Source of the DNA: Flavobacteriales bacterium
GTDB taxonomy: Bacteria; Bacteroidota; Bacteroidia; DT-38
Reading direction: 5' to 3'
Assembly (NCBI GenBank): GCA_013214205.1
Contig: JABSPQ010000331.1
Coordinates: 1 to 36,035 of the forward strand
Length of the DNA stretch: 36,035 nucleotides
How positions within the stretch are numbered: the stretch's first letter is position 1; every line of letters begins with the position of its first letter. Under the pieces are notes generated by a model, which searched no databases, was not told the DNA's origin, and worked only from the letters and a program-made list of their open reading frames with translations. Positions 26,563-33,799 of the stretch are shown one piece after another. A program made the position numbers and the translations under genes.

Positions 26563-26756
26563 ACAAAACAAACCCAGTTATTTGTATTGCGTGTCACAAA
26601 GCAAGGGTGATTATATTTAGCTTGCGTCACAGAACAAGGGTAAATATTTACATTATTTGTATCAAAACAAAGGTGATATATTGTATTGTTTGTAACAAAA
26701 CAAACCTAAATATATCTGTTGTGTGTCATAAAACAAGGGTGATTTATAATTTTATA
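26559..26756. repeat. Six imperfect tandem repeats with an exact 33-base period
   Basis: Units begin at 26559, 26592, 26625, 26658, 26691 and 26724. Each holds a core of the form T-[AC]-A/T-[CT]-A-[AG]-A-[AG]-C-A-A-[AG] followed by GGG, AGG, ACC or CCC, for example TCACAAAGCAAGGG, TAACAAAACAAACC and TCATAAAACAAGGG. The remaining bases of each unit are A/T-rich and diverge more. Several cores are near-palindromes such as TTTGTAACAAA. A seventh, decayed unit may start at 26757. In one plus-strand frame each unit reads as an 11-residue motif C-x-K-T-x-V-I, open to a stop at 26789, but without an ATG. The array fills the space upstream of the ATPase gene. Confidence 0.85.
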
Positions 26757-26789
26757 TCTAGAAAGGCCATTATCTCAATAAAGAAATAG

Positions 26790-26932
26790 GAGTTTTTGTT
26801 AAAGGAAAATTTACGTTATTAGGCATCAGGTGATTGGGCTAATATTTTTGAAGGTATTTCCTATATATAAGAAATGTATCCCATGTACCAAAAAATAATT
26901 CAACAGCTGTAATGCTTGTATAGCGCGATTCT
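26790..26932. other. Intergenic stretch with no recognised feature
   Basis: These 143 bases lie between the repeat array and the promoter of the lysine operon. I see no open reading frame of note, no tRNA-like fold and no copy of the 33-base unit. It may hold regulator sites that cannot be recognised without comparison to relatives. Confidence 0.4.
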
Positions 26933-26964
26933 TTTGGATTTGGCAGAACAATATTCTATTTTTG
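26933..26964 (+). promoter_or_regulatory. Bacteroidota consensus promoter of the lysine-degradation operon
   Basis: TTTG at 26933-26936 and TATTTTTG at 26957-26964 are spaced by 20 bases, a full match to the TTTG-N17-23-TAnnTTTG pattern of the Bacteroidota primary sigma factor. Transcription would start near 26971, leaving an untranslated leader of about 190 bases before kce. This length fits the attenuator described below. Confidence 0.6.
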
Positions 26965-27094
26965 GCATACAATTCTTCTGAAATAGATAGAAAATAGCGA
27001 ATGCGATTATCGAGAAAAATAAAAGTTGAGGTGCATGATACAGCCGATTTAAATATCGGAAAGGTTGAAGCATTGCGTTGGATTTAAATAAATT

Positions 27095-27112
27095 ATGAAG
27101 AGTAAAAGATGA
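27095..27112 (+). other. Possible leader peptide MKSKR in the attenuator
   Basis: ATG AAG AGT AAA AGA TGA encodes five residues, two of them lysine, and its stop codon overlaps the first base of the terminator's 5' arm. A ribosome terminating here would cover that arm. There is no Shine-Dalgarno site, only A/T-rich sequence, which is common in this phylum. Frames this short occur by chance. Confidence 0.2.
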
Positions 27113-27139
27113 ACCTTTCCGGATACGGGAGGGTTTTTT
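27112..27139 (+). terminator. Intrinsic terminator 24 bases before kce
   Basis: A 10-base-pair stem (27112-27121 with 27126-27135, two G-T wobbles) closes a GATA loop. The T-run (27134-27139) begins with the last two bases of the 3' arm. The nearest upstream gene is divergent, so there is no upstream plus-strand gene to terminate. This points to a regulatory, conditional terminator. Confidence 0.8.
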
Positions 27140-27163
27140 AGTTTAAAGAAATAATGAATTGAC

Positions 27164-27985
27164 ATGAAAAAAATGGTAATAACATGTGCGATAACTGGTG
27201 CTGAGACCACCAGAGAGCACAATCCAAACTTGCCTATTTCTCCACAGGAAATAGCAGATGGAACTTATGACGCGTACAAAGCAGGTGCTTCCATTGTACA
27301 CATTCATGTTAGAAATCCTGATGGAACGCCTACACAAGACGTCGAAATTTTTAGAGAGACAATTAAGTTAATCAGAGAAAAATGCGACATCGTTATTGAA
27401 ACCACTACTGGTGGCGCGGTTGGTATGAGCCCTGAGGAAAGATTACAGCCCATACAGCTCTCACCAGATATGGCTTCACTAGATTGTGGAACGGTAAATT
27501 TTGGCGATGAATACATTGAGAATACATGGCCTATGATGCAACAATTTGCTGAGGAGATGAAAAAACATGGTGTTAAGCCAACCTTAGAATGTTTCGATCT
27601 AGGGCATGTTTATCTTGCTAATAAACTAATTGAAACTGGATTACTCGAAGCTCCTTACCATTTCGGGATGGTGTTAAACGTTCCAGGGGCTTTGCCATAC
27701 ACACAAGATAATTTAAAATACATGCTCAAAGTAATGCCAGAAAACAGCGAATGGACTGTTGTAGGCATTGGTGGTAAAGGTGCTATGATGGGTGTTGCAG
27801 ACGCAATTGAACTAGGCGGATTTATGCGTCAGGGTTTTGAAGACAACATTTATTTTGAGAAAGGAGTTTTGGCAGATAGCAACGCACAATTAATAGAAAG
27901 AGCCGCAAACATGGCAAAAGACGCAGGTTACGAAATAGCGACACCTGCTGATGTTAGAGAAATATTCAATTTAAAAAGCAAATAA
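27164..27985 (+). CDS. kce: 3-keto-5-aminohexanoate cleavage enzyme
   Basis: This BKACE (DUF849)-family enzyme converts (S)-5-amino-3-oxohexanoate plus acetyl-CoA to acetoacetate and (S)-3-aminobutyryl-CoA. The 273 residues show the zinc ligands His46 and His48 in VHIHVRNPDG. Glu14 in TGAETTRE and the R-x3-E-D set at Arg222, Glu226 and Asp227 (MRQGFEDN) stand where characterised Kce has its third zinc ligand and catalytic residues. MVITCAITGAETTREHNP is the usual start for the group acting on lysine-derived substrates. It is the first gene of a seven-gene operon preceded by the attenuator, and kdd starts one base after its stop. Confidence 0.93.
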   Translation: MKKMVITCAITGAETTREHNPNLPISPQEIADGTYDAYKAGASIVHIHVRNPDGTPTQDVEIFRETIKLIREKCDIVIETTTGGAVGMSPEERLQPIQLSPDMASLDCGTVNFGDEYIENTWPMMQQFAEEMKKHGVKPTLECFDLGHVYLANKLIETGLLEAPYHFGMVLNVPGALPYTQDNLKYMLKVMPENSEWTVVGIGGKGAMMGVADAIELGGFMRQGFEDNIYFEKGVLADSNAQLIERAANMAKDAGYEIATPADVREIFNLKSK

Positions 27986-27986
27986 A

Positions 27987-29036
27987 ATGGAACAGAGAAC
28001 AAACGGAAATCCATTTGGAGTACACAGAGTAATTTCGCCAGAGGGTGTATTGCCACAACCAGCGGATAAGTTGGACAACGACATGTCGTACATCTACAGC
28101 AACGAGATTTTAGTAGACGTTGAAATTTTAAACATCGATTCTGCAAGTTTTACTCAGATTAAAACAGAAGCTGGTGGAGACGAGGAAGAAATCAAGGCTA
28201 AAATCATGGAGATTGTCAATACGCAGGGCAAGATGAGAAACCCGGTTACGCTTTCTGGTGGAATGTTTATAGGCGTTGTAGAAAAAATTGGTGATGATCT
28301 CAAAAGTAAAATAGATATTAAGGAAGGTGATAAAATCTCGTCGTTAGTTTCATTGAGCCTCACCCCTCTTTACATTGAAGAAATCACAGATATTAAATCA
28401 AGTATCGATCAAGTTTTTATTAAAGGTAAAGCCATCCTTTTCGAGAGTGGATTGTATGCAAAACTGCCAGAGGATATTCCTGCTGCATTGGCGCTTTCTA
28501 CTTTAGATGTTGCAGGTGCTCCGGCTCAAACTAAGCGTTATGTAAAGTCTGGCGATACTGTGGTAATTATTGGCGCAAGCGGTAAGTCGGGGATGCTTTG
28601 TGCATATGAAGCTCAAAAAGCTGCTGGAGAAAATGGTTTGGTTATCGGTATAGATTACAGTGACGCGACGGTTAACATCCTAAAGCAATTTACTTTTTGC
28701 AATCATGCCATTAAACTGGATGCTCGAAACGCATTGGAATGTTATGAAGCTGTTGCAAAGTTAACTGATGGAAAAATGGCTGATATCGTAATCAATTGCG
28801 TGAACATCAACGACACCGAAATGGCTTGTATCCTAATGACCAAGCAAAGAGGGATCATTTACTTCTTTAGCATGGCAACATCGTTTACAAAGGCTGCTTT
28901 AGGCGCTGAGGGTGTTGGAAAAGACATTGAAATGATTGTTGGGAATGGCTATGCCGAAGGACATGCAGAGATAGCACTAGACATCTTAAGAGAGTCGCCA
29001 GAACTGAGAAAATACTACGAATCGGTTTATGCTTAA
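27987..29036 (+). CDS. kdd: L-erythro-3,5-diaminohexanoate dehydrogenase
   Basis: It oxidises and deaminates L-erythro-3,5-diaminohexanoate to 5-amino-3-oxohexanoate with NAD(P)+. The 349-residue protein starts NPFGVHRVISPEGVLPQPADKL, the characteristic Kdd N-terminus. It has a medium-chain-dehydrogenase-like Rossmann domain with VVIIGASGKSGMLCAYEAQK (about 191-210) and GIDYSD ending strand 2. CNHAIKLDARN and MADIVINCVN follow as in family members. It lies between kce and kamB, overlapping the latter by eight bases. Its substrate is the product of KamDE encoded downstream. Confidence 0.93.
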   Translation: MEQRTNGNPFGVHRVISPEGVLPQPADKLDNDMSYIYSNEILVDVEILNIDSASFTQIKTEAGGDEEEIKAKIMEIVNTQGKMRNPVTLSGGMFIGVVEKIGDDLKSKIDIKEGDKISSLVSLSLTPLYIEEITDIKSSIDQVFIKGKAILFESGLYAKLPEDIPAALALSTLDVAGAPAQTKRYVKSGDTVVIIGASGKSGMLCAYEAQKAAGENGLVIGIDYSDATVNILKQFTFCNHAIKLDARNALECYEAVAKLTDGKMADIVINCVNINDTEMACILMTKQRGIIYFFSMATSFTKAALGAEGVGKDIEMIVGNGYAEGHAEIALDILRESPELRKYYESVYA

Positions 29037-29898
29037 TATCGACAACATAGTAGATAAAACCACCTTTATCATAGGCCACGATAAGAATGTAGGCAAAACC
29101 ACCTACTTCAAATATTTGGTCAATCAGGTAAGGGATAAAAGCGCGCCAACCTATTTAACCATAGGTGTAGATGGCGAATCGGCCGATTTAATTGCTGGTA
29201 CGAGCAAGCCTCAAATCTTTGCTCAAAAAGGCGATTTTGTCGTTACCACCGAGGCCATGTTGGCCAATACGGATGTTTCATACAAAGTGCACGAAGTTTA
29301 TCGTGTTAAAACCGCCATGGGCTTTTTAATGCTCATCGAAGTTTTGCGAGGAGGAGCAATAGAATTAATAGGGCCAGAGCACAATGTTCAGCTTCAAAAT
29401 GTGCTAAAGCACCTCGGCACATTGGGTTTAAATACAATTATTGTAGATGGCGCAATAGACAGAGTTACCCAAGTTTCTGCTTCTAAAACTGCCGGGTTTA
29501 TCTATGTTTTAAAAATTGACGCAACCGAATTACACTTGGCAATCGACAAGATGAAAATAATTCATTTACTCAAAAATATTTTGATGATTTCGGAGGAAGA
29601 CATGAAGGATGACAGTGTATTTTATATGTCGGGAGCCTTTACCAAATCTAAATTACAATTAGTTCCAGACGGCACAACAACCATTGTTGTAGATGACTTT
29701 ACCAAGTTGTTTTTGCAGCTGAGAGATCTAAGAATGGTTTTGAAGAAATATGAAATCAGGTTTAAATATAAATTTGAATTTTTGCACTACATCGTTAACC
29801 TTTACAACTTTGAGAAAGCCGAGTTTATAAAGCAGTTGAACAACAAAGAAATTGAGGATTTTGTGATTTACAATCCTTTTAAAACCGACGTAAATTAA
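29029..29898 (+). CDS. kamB: KamB, P-loop subunit of the putative lysine 5,6-aminomutase reactivase
   Basis: The 289-residue protein has a nucleotide-binding loop at its start: FIIGHDKNVGKTTYFKYL (about 13-30). Spacing is that of dethiobiotin synthetase-like P-loops (G-x-D-x-x-V-G-K-T), not the plain Walker A. TYLTIGVDGESADLIAGTSKP resembles the switch region of that fold, and TIIVDGAIDRVTQVSASKTAG suits a second strand-loop. The order kamB-kamC-kamD-kamE is conserved in lysine-fermentation clusters, and database names for this family describe a reactivase subunit for the B12 enzyme. I know of no detailed biochemistry. It overlaps kdd by eight bases and is one base from kamC. Confidence 0.82.
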   Translation: MLNIDNIVDKTTFIIGHDKNVGKTTYFKYLVNQVRDKSAPTYLTIGVDGESADLIAGTSKPQIFAQKGDFVVTTEAMLANTDVSYKVHEVYRVKTAMGFLMLIEVLRGGAIELIGPEHNVQLQNVLKHLGTLGLNTIIVDGAIDRVTQVSASKTAGFIYVLKIDATELHLAIDKMKIIHLLKNILMISEEDMKDDSVFYMSGAFTKSKLQLVPDGTTTIVVDDFTKLFLQLRDLRMVLKKYEIRFKYKFEFLHYIVNLYNFEKAEFIKQLNNKEIEDFVIYNPFKTDVN

Positions 29899-29899
29899 G

Positions 29900-31489
29900 A
29901 TGAGAAGCCAGTTTTGGATATTTGCCGAAATGGATTCATTTTACGATGAATTTCAACCTTTAAGCGCATACAGCATGTCGCTTAGAGATGGCTTTGTATT
30001 TACTGATAGAGCCGAATTAGAAGGGCATTTCGACAAAACGGCTGTAATGCTTTCCTTTATAGAATCGAATGAAGATTTGATGAAAGACCTCAGAAATCAT
30101 ATAGGACGAATTCCGGTTCTTTCTACAATTGATTCTAGGGCGTTTGAAATTTCTGAATTGTACATCGTCAAGAAATTCTTGTTCAACTATTCAAAGGTTT
30201 TTGGCTTTTTGAACGATGAGGTTATCAAGGCTTTTGATGTGAGTTTTTCAAGCACAGAATTACATGAACTGCTCCGAAAAGATAAATCTCAACACGACAA
30301 CGAGACGTTTTATATCAGCGCTAATTATTCTGATGAACTTACTAAGGTTAGAAAAAAGATTCAGGATTTAGATCTAGAAATTAAAACATCGGCACAAGAC
30401 AGAAAGGATGTTTTGTTTACTAAAAACGGACTAAATTTCGAGCACAAAGACTTTTTGGTAATTGGTAAATCAGATTCAAAAGCGTTAGACAGCAACGATT
30501 ATTTTTTAGAGCCGTACGACGCTCAACACTTCATTGTTAAAGTGGTTAATACCGACGAGCATCTTGGGTTACTTTCTACCAGAGAAGAGCTAATTCAGCA
30601 AGAAAAAATAGCCGAGCGAGATGTTATAAAAATGTTGTCGGAAACCATCTCGAAAGAAAGCGTAAAATTGACGCAATACATTGCCACAATTAAAGATTTG
30701 GATGTGCATTTGGCTAAGGCGGCAATGTGTTTAAAGTTCAATCTTAAAAGACCTAGATTAAACGAGTACTCCTCCCCCATTGCCATTAAAAATGGCCGAC
30801 TGGTTCCTCTAGAGGCCAAGTGCAAAAAAATGAAGGTGGATTACACCCCATTAACTACCAATGTTTCAAATAGAATCAATGTAATTCATGGATCTAACAT
30901 GGGTGGAAAAACGGTTATTTTAAAGTCTGTGGCATTTCTCCAGCTGTTAACTCAAATGGGGTTCTATATTCCAGCAGACGATTACAACACGGTTATTTTC
31001 GATCACCTTTTCTATATTGGCGACGACAACGATGCCAGTGTGGATGGTTTAAGCAGTTTCGGAATGGAGATGTACAATTTTATTGAAAGCACTAAGGAAG
31101 GCACAGAAAGGTCGTTGTATTTGCTAGATGAATTTGCCAGAACAACCAATACGAAAGAAGCTGAGGCGTTAATTTCTGGTATTCTCAATTCGTTTGTAAA
31201 CTCCGAACGATATGCTTTCTTTTCTACGCATTACATGAATCTTCCTGCTTCAAATAACGTTTCATTTTACCGAATGAAAGGTTTAAACAAAACGTCGTTC
31301 GAGGAGTATTATGGGAACAGAATGAAACATGATTTTAAGGATAGAATTAAGATGATCAACGATTTTATGGAATATGAAATGGTTGAAGACGACGGATCAG
31401 AAGTAGCACAAGATGCCATTAGTGTCGCCGAATTATTAGGAATGGACAATGAAATTATTAGCAAAGCAAAAGAACATTTAAAGGGCTAG
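29900..31489 (+). CDS. kamC: KamC, MutS-like ATPase, putative lysine 5,6-aminomutase reactivase
   Basis: The 529-residue protein carries a MutS-type ABC ATPase at its C-terminus: INVIHGSNMGGKTVILKSVA (Walker A, about 329-348), SLYLLDEFARTTN (Walker B, about 408), GLSSFGMEMY (signature-like) and YAFFSTHYMNLP. The N-terminal 300 residues contain lever-like helices, but no MutS domain I with the Phe-x-Glu mismatch motif is seen. This argues against DNA repair. Operon position directly before kamDE supports a chaperone role, presumably ATP-driven release of damaged cobalamin. It ends two bases before kamD. Confidence 0.85.
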   Translation: MRSQFWIFAEMDSFYDEFQPLSAYSMSLRDGFVFTDRAELEGHFDKTAVMLSFIESNEDLMKDLRNHIGRIPVLSTIDSRAFEISELYIVKKFLFNYSKVFGFLNDEVIKAFDVSFSSTELHELLRKDKSQHDNETFYISANYSDELTKVRKKIQDLDLEIKTSAQDRKDVLFTKNGLNFEHKDFLVIGKSDSKALDSNDYFLEPYDAQHFIVKVVNTDEHLGLLSTREELIQQEKIAERDVIKMLSETISKESVKLTQYIATIKDLDVHLAKAAMCLKFNLKRPRLNEYSSPIAIKNGRLVPLEAKCKKMKVDYTPLTTNVSNRINVIHGSNMGGKTVILKSVAFLQLLTQMGFYIPADDYNTVIFDHLFYIGDDNDASVDGLSSFGMEMYNFIESTKEGTERSLYLLDEFARTTNTKEAEALISGILNSFVNSERYAFFSTHYMNLPASNNVSFYRMKGLNKTSFEEYYGNRMKHDFKDRIKMINDFMEYEMVEDDGSEVAQDAISVAELLGMDNEIISKAKEHLKG

Positions 31490-31491
31490 AT

Positions 31492-33051
31492 ATGTTAAGA
31501 AACAAGTTGAATTTATCGGATGAGAAAATTGCCAGAGCAAGAGAGCTGGCAAGCGTAATTTCTGAACCGGTTCAAGAATTTATAGATAAAAGTACCACCA
31601 CCACTGTGGAGCGGGCAACCTTAAGAATTCTTGGTGCAGATGGAGTTGATGCAGACGATCAGCCGATTGCGAATGTAGTTGTAGACAACATGGGCGACAA
31701 CCTCGCCTTTGGTGCAGCAAAGCCATACATCAATGCGTTGCTTAAAAAGGGCTTTACGCCAGATGAGTTGAATACTGCGATTGCCGAAGGGTTAGATATT
31801 CATGAATTGGAGCTTACTGATTTTACACACATTAAGGCCAAAGCAGATGAGTTGATTCAAATTTTTGCGGAGAAGGTTAAGAAGAATGTAAAGTATAGAA
31901 ACGATAAAATAAAGGAGTATAATCGACCCGAATCGAATCCGAAACTTTATATCATTGTTGCCTCAGGAAACATTTATGAGGATGTAAAGCAAGCTGAATC
32001 GGCGGCAGAATTGGGTGTAGATATCATTGCGGTAATTAGGGCCACAGCACAAAGCTTGTTGGATTTTGTTCCTTACGGACCAACCACTGAGGGTTTTGGT
32101 GGAACTTATGCCACGCAAGAGAATTTCAAAATTATGCGTGCGGCGCTGGATAAAGTTTGCGATAAACAAGGTCGATATATCAGCCTTGTAAATTACTGTT
32201 CTGGTTTATGTATGCCAGAGATTGCTGTAATGGGCGCTTTTGAAAGATTGGACATGATGCTAAATGATTCGATGTATGGAATTCTTTTCCGCGACATCAA
32301 CATGTATAGAACGTTTGTGGATCAAAAGTTTTCGAGAATGGTAAACACTTATGCAGATGTAATTATCAATACGGGCGAGGACAATTACCTTACAACTTCC
32401 GATGCATTCGAATCTGCTTATACAGTTTTGGCATCTCAATTTATCAACGAAAAGTTTGCCTATAATGCAGGGATGCCTGCTCGATTAATGGGATTGGGAC
32501 ATGCCTTTGAAATGGATCCAGAAATTAAAAATGGATTTTTATATGAGATGGCTCAAGCTCAAATGGCGAGAGAGATTTTCCCTGAAGCACCGTTAAAATA
32601 TATGCCTCCTACCAAACATATGACAGGAAATGTATTTATGGGCCACACTATGGACGCTATGTTTAACTTTGCGTCGAAGGCAACTGGGCAGTCTATTCAT
32701 TTACTAGGAATGCTAACAGAGGCGTTACATACTCCTTATATGCAAGACAGATTTTTAGCAATTGAAAGTGCTAAATATGTAATGAATAGCATGGAGGATT
32801 TTTACGACGAAGTAGAATTTAAGAAGGATGGATTGATAATGCAACGTGCAGAAAAAGTACTGAATCAAACGATCGTATTTTTGGAATCAGTTCAGAAAAA
32901 AGGAATGTTTGACTCAATAGAAGAAGGATTATTTGCAGAAATGAAACGTCCGAAAGCAAGAGGAAAAGGAGTTAAAGGAGTAATTGAAAGGGCACCAAGT
33001 TATTGGAATCCTACCGAAGAATTTTTGAAAAGAGAATTGGGTATTAATTAG
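31492..33051 (+). CDS. kamD: Lysine 5,6-aminomutase alpha subunit
   Basis: It is the large subunit of the adenosylcobalamin- and PLP-dependent mutase that moves the terminal amino group of D-lysine or L-beta-lysine to C5. The length of 519 residues is normal. Recognisable segments include FIDKSTTTTVERATLRILGADG near the N-terminus, VRNDKIKEYNRP-like VKYRNDKIKEYNRPESNPK, VPYGPTTEGFGGTYATQENF, SGLCMPEIAVMGAFERLDMM and PPTKHMTGNVFMGHTMDAMF in the barrel. The B12-binding subunit is the next gene, 13 bases downstream. The product of L-beta-lysine is the substrate of Kdd. Confidence 0.95.
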   Translation: MLRNKLNLSDEKIARARELASVISEPVQEFIDKSTTTTVERATLRILGADGVDADDQPIANVVVDNMGDNLAFGAAKPYINALLKKGFTPDELNTAIAEGLDIHELELTDFTHIKAKADELIQIFAEKVKKNVKYRNDKIKEYNRPESNPKLYIIVASGNIYEDVKQAESAAELGVDIIAVIRATAQSLLDFVPYGPTTEGFGGTYATQENFKIMRAALDKVCDKQGRYISLVNYCSGLCMPEIAVMGAFERLDMMLNDSMYGILFRDINMYRTFVDQKFSRMVNTYADVIINTGEDNYLTTSDAFESAYTVLASQFINEKFAYNAGMPARLMGLGHAFEMDPEIKNGFLYEMAQAQMAREIFPEAPLKYMPPTKHMTGNVFMGHTMDAMFNFASKATGQSIHLLGMLTEALHTPYMQDRFLAIESAKYVMNSMEDFYDEVEFKKDGLIMQRAEKVLNQTIVFLESVQKKGMFDSIEEGLFAEMKRPKARGKGVKGVIERAPSYWNPTEEFLKRELGIN

Positions 33052-33064
33052 AAAATTAAGGCTT

Positions 33065-33799
33065 ATGAATATTAAACCATATGGAGATGCATTGGACGAT
33101 GGAGCAATGCAATTGTCGTTTACGTTGCCAGTGCCACTAGATGCAAAAGCTCGAGAAGCAGCAAGAGTTTATGTAATGAAACTGGGTTTTGAAAAGGCAG
33201 AAATTGTTTATTCGAAATCGATTGCCGAGAATTTTAGTTTCTTTGTTTGCTATGGCAAAAGTGCTGTTGTTTTAGATTACGATACTGTTGTGGTGGAAGA
33301 ATTAGAACAAGAAGTAATGTCGTACGACGAGATTAATGAATTTATCAAAAGAGAAATAAAGCGTAAAGTTGTTATTGTTGGGGCATGTACAGGAACAGAT
33401 GCTCATACCGTTGGGATTGATGCCATCATGAACATGAAAGGCTACAATCACCATTGGGGGTTGGAAAGATACCCAATGATTGAAGCATATAACCTCGGTG
33501 CTCAGGTTCCAAATGAAGAATTAATAAAATTCGCTGAAGAGGTTAATGCTGATGCTGTATTGGTATCTCAGATTGTAACAGGTCAGGATTCACACATAAA
33601 AACGTTGACTGAGTTTGTCGAATTATTGGAAGCTGAAGGGCTTCGCGACAAATTTATAACGGTTGCAGGTGGGCCTAGAATTGGAAATAAACTAGCTTTA
33701 GAAATCGGTTACGACGTTGGATTTGGAAGAGCAGTATATTCGGAAGACGTAGCGACTTATGTAGTAGAAAAAATGGTAGAACGTAAATTAGCATCATAA
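33065..33799 (+). CDS. kamE: Lysine 5,6-aminomutase beta subunit, cobalamin-binding
   Basis: The 244-residue subunit has the base-off cobalamin motif D-x-H-x-x-G in CTGTDAHTVGIDAI, with the lower-axial His at 114. Lys125 (IMNMKGYN) stands 11 residues after it, exactly where the characterised enzyme has its PLP-binding lysine (His133 and Lys144 there), so both cofactors would be held by this subunit. GHYGLERY-like HHWGLERYPMIEAYNLGAQV and VLVSQIVTGQDSHI complete the Rossmann-like B12 domain. The stop codon shares one base with the start of the aminotransferase gene. Confidence 0.95.
   Translation: MNIKPYGDALDDGAMQLSFTLPVPLDAKAREAARVYVMKLGFEKAEIVYSKSIAENFSFFVCYGKSAVVLDYDTVVVEELEQEVMSYDEINEFIKREIKRKVVIVGACTGTDAHTVGIDAIMNMKGYNHHWGLERYPMIEAYNLGAQVPNEELIKFAEEVNADAVLVSQIVTGQDSHIKTLTEFVELLEAEGLRDKFITVAGGPRIGNKLALEIGYDVGFGRAVYSEDVATYVVEKMVERKLAS

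Larger units (their letters stand above)
27041..27139 (+). promoter_or_regulatory. Putative transcription attenuator or riboswitch leader of the kce-kam operon
   Basis: Three mutually exclusive pairings can be drawn. First, CAGCC (27041-27045) with GGTTG (27063-27067), or CCGAT (27044-27048) with ATCGG (27055-27059). Second, CGGAAAGGTT (27057-27066) with AACCTTTCCG (27112-27121), ten Watson-Crick pairs. Third, that same AACCTTTCCG with CGGGAGGGTT (27126-27135), the terminator. The second would prevent the third, and the first would block the second. The 10-mer GATTTAAATA occurs at 27046 and again at 27081; its palindromic core lets the copies pair too. I recognise no known aptamer (no lysine or cobalamin box). 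The effector, whether lysine, an intermediate, cobalamin, a protein or a ribosome, is unknown. Confidence 0.6.

Noticed and set aside
26559-26756. CRISPR array
   Set aside because: The units abut each other without unique spacers and are too divergent; no cas genes are nearby.
26607-26789. Protein of 60 residues with 11-residue repeats
   Set aside because: It needs a GTG start without ribosome binding site, and the periodicity follows directly from the 33-base DNA repeats.
27023-27085. Lysine riboswitch (L box) in the kce leader
   Set aside because: Fragments like GAGGTGC and GAAGC followed by GTTGG recall L-box core motifs, but the five-helix aptamer needs about 170 bases and the paired elements are not present in order.
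26965-27163. Cobalamin riboswitch, expected for a B12-dependent operon
   Set aside because: The conserved B12 box and its surrounding helices are not visible in the leader.
29900-31489. DNA mismatch repair protein MutS
   Set aside because: Only the MutS ATPase and lever-like parts are present; the mismatch-binding domain is absent and the gene is embedded in the kam operon.
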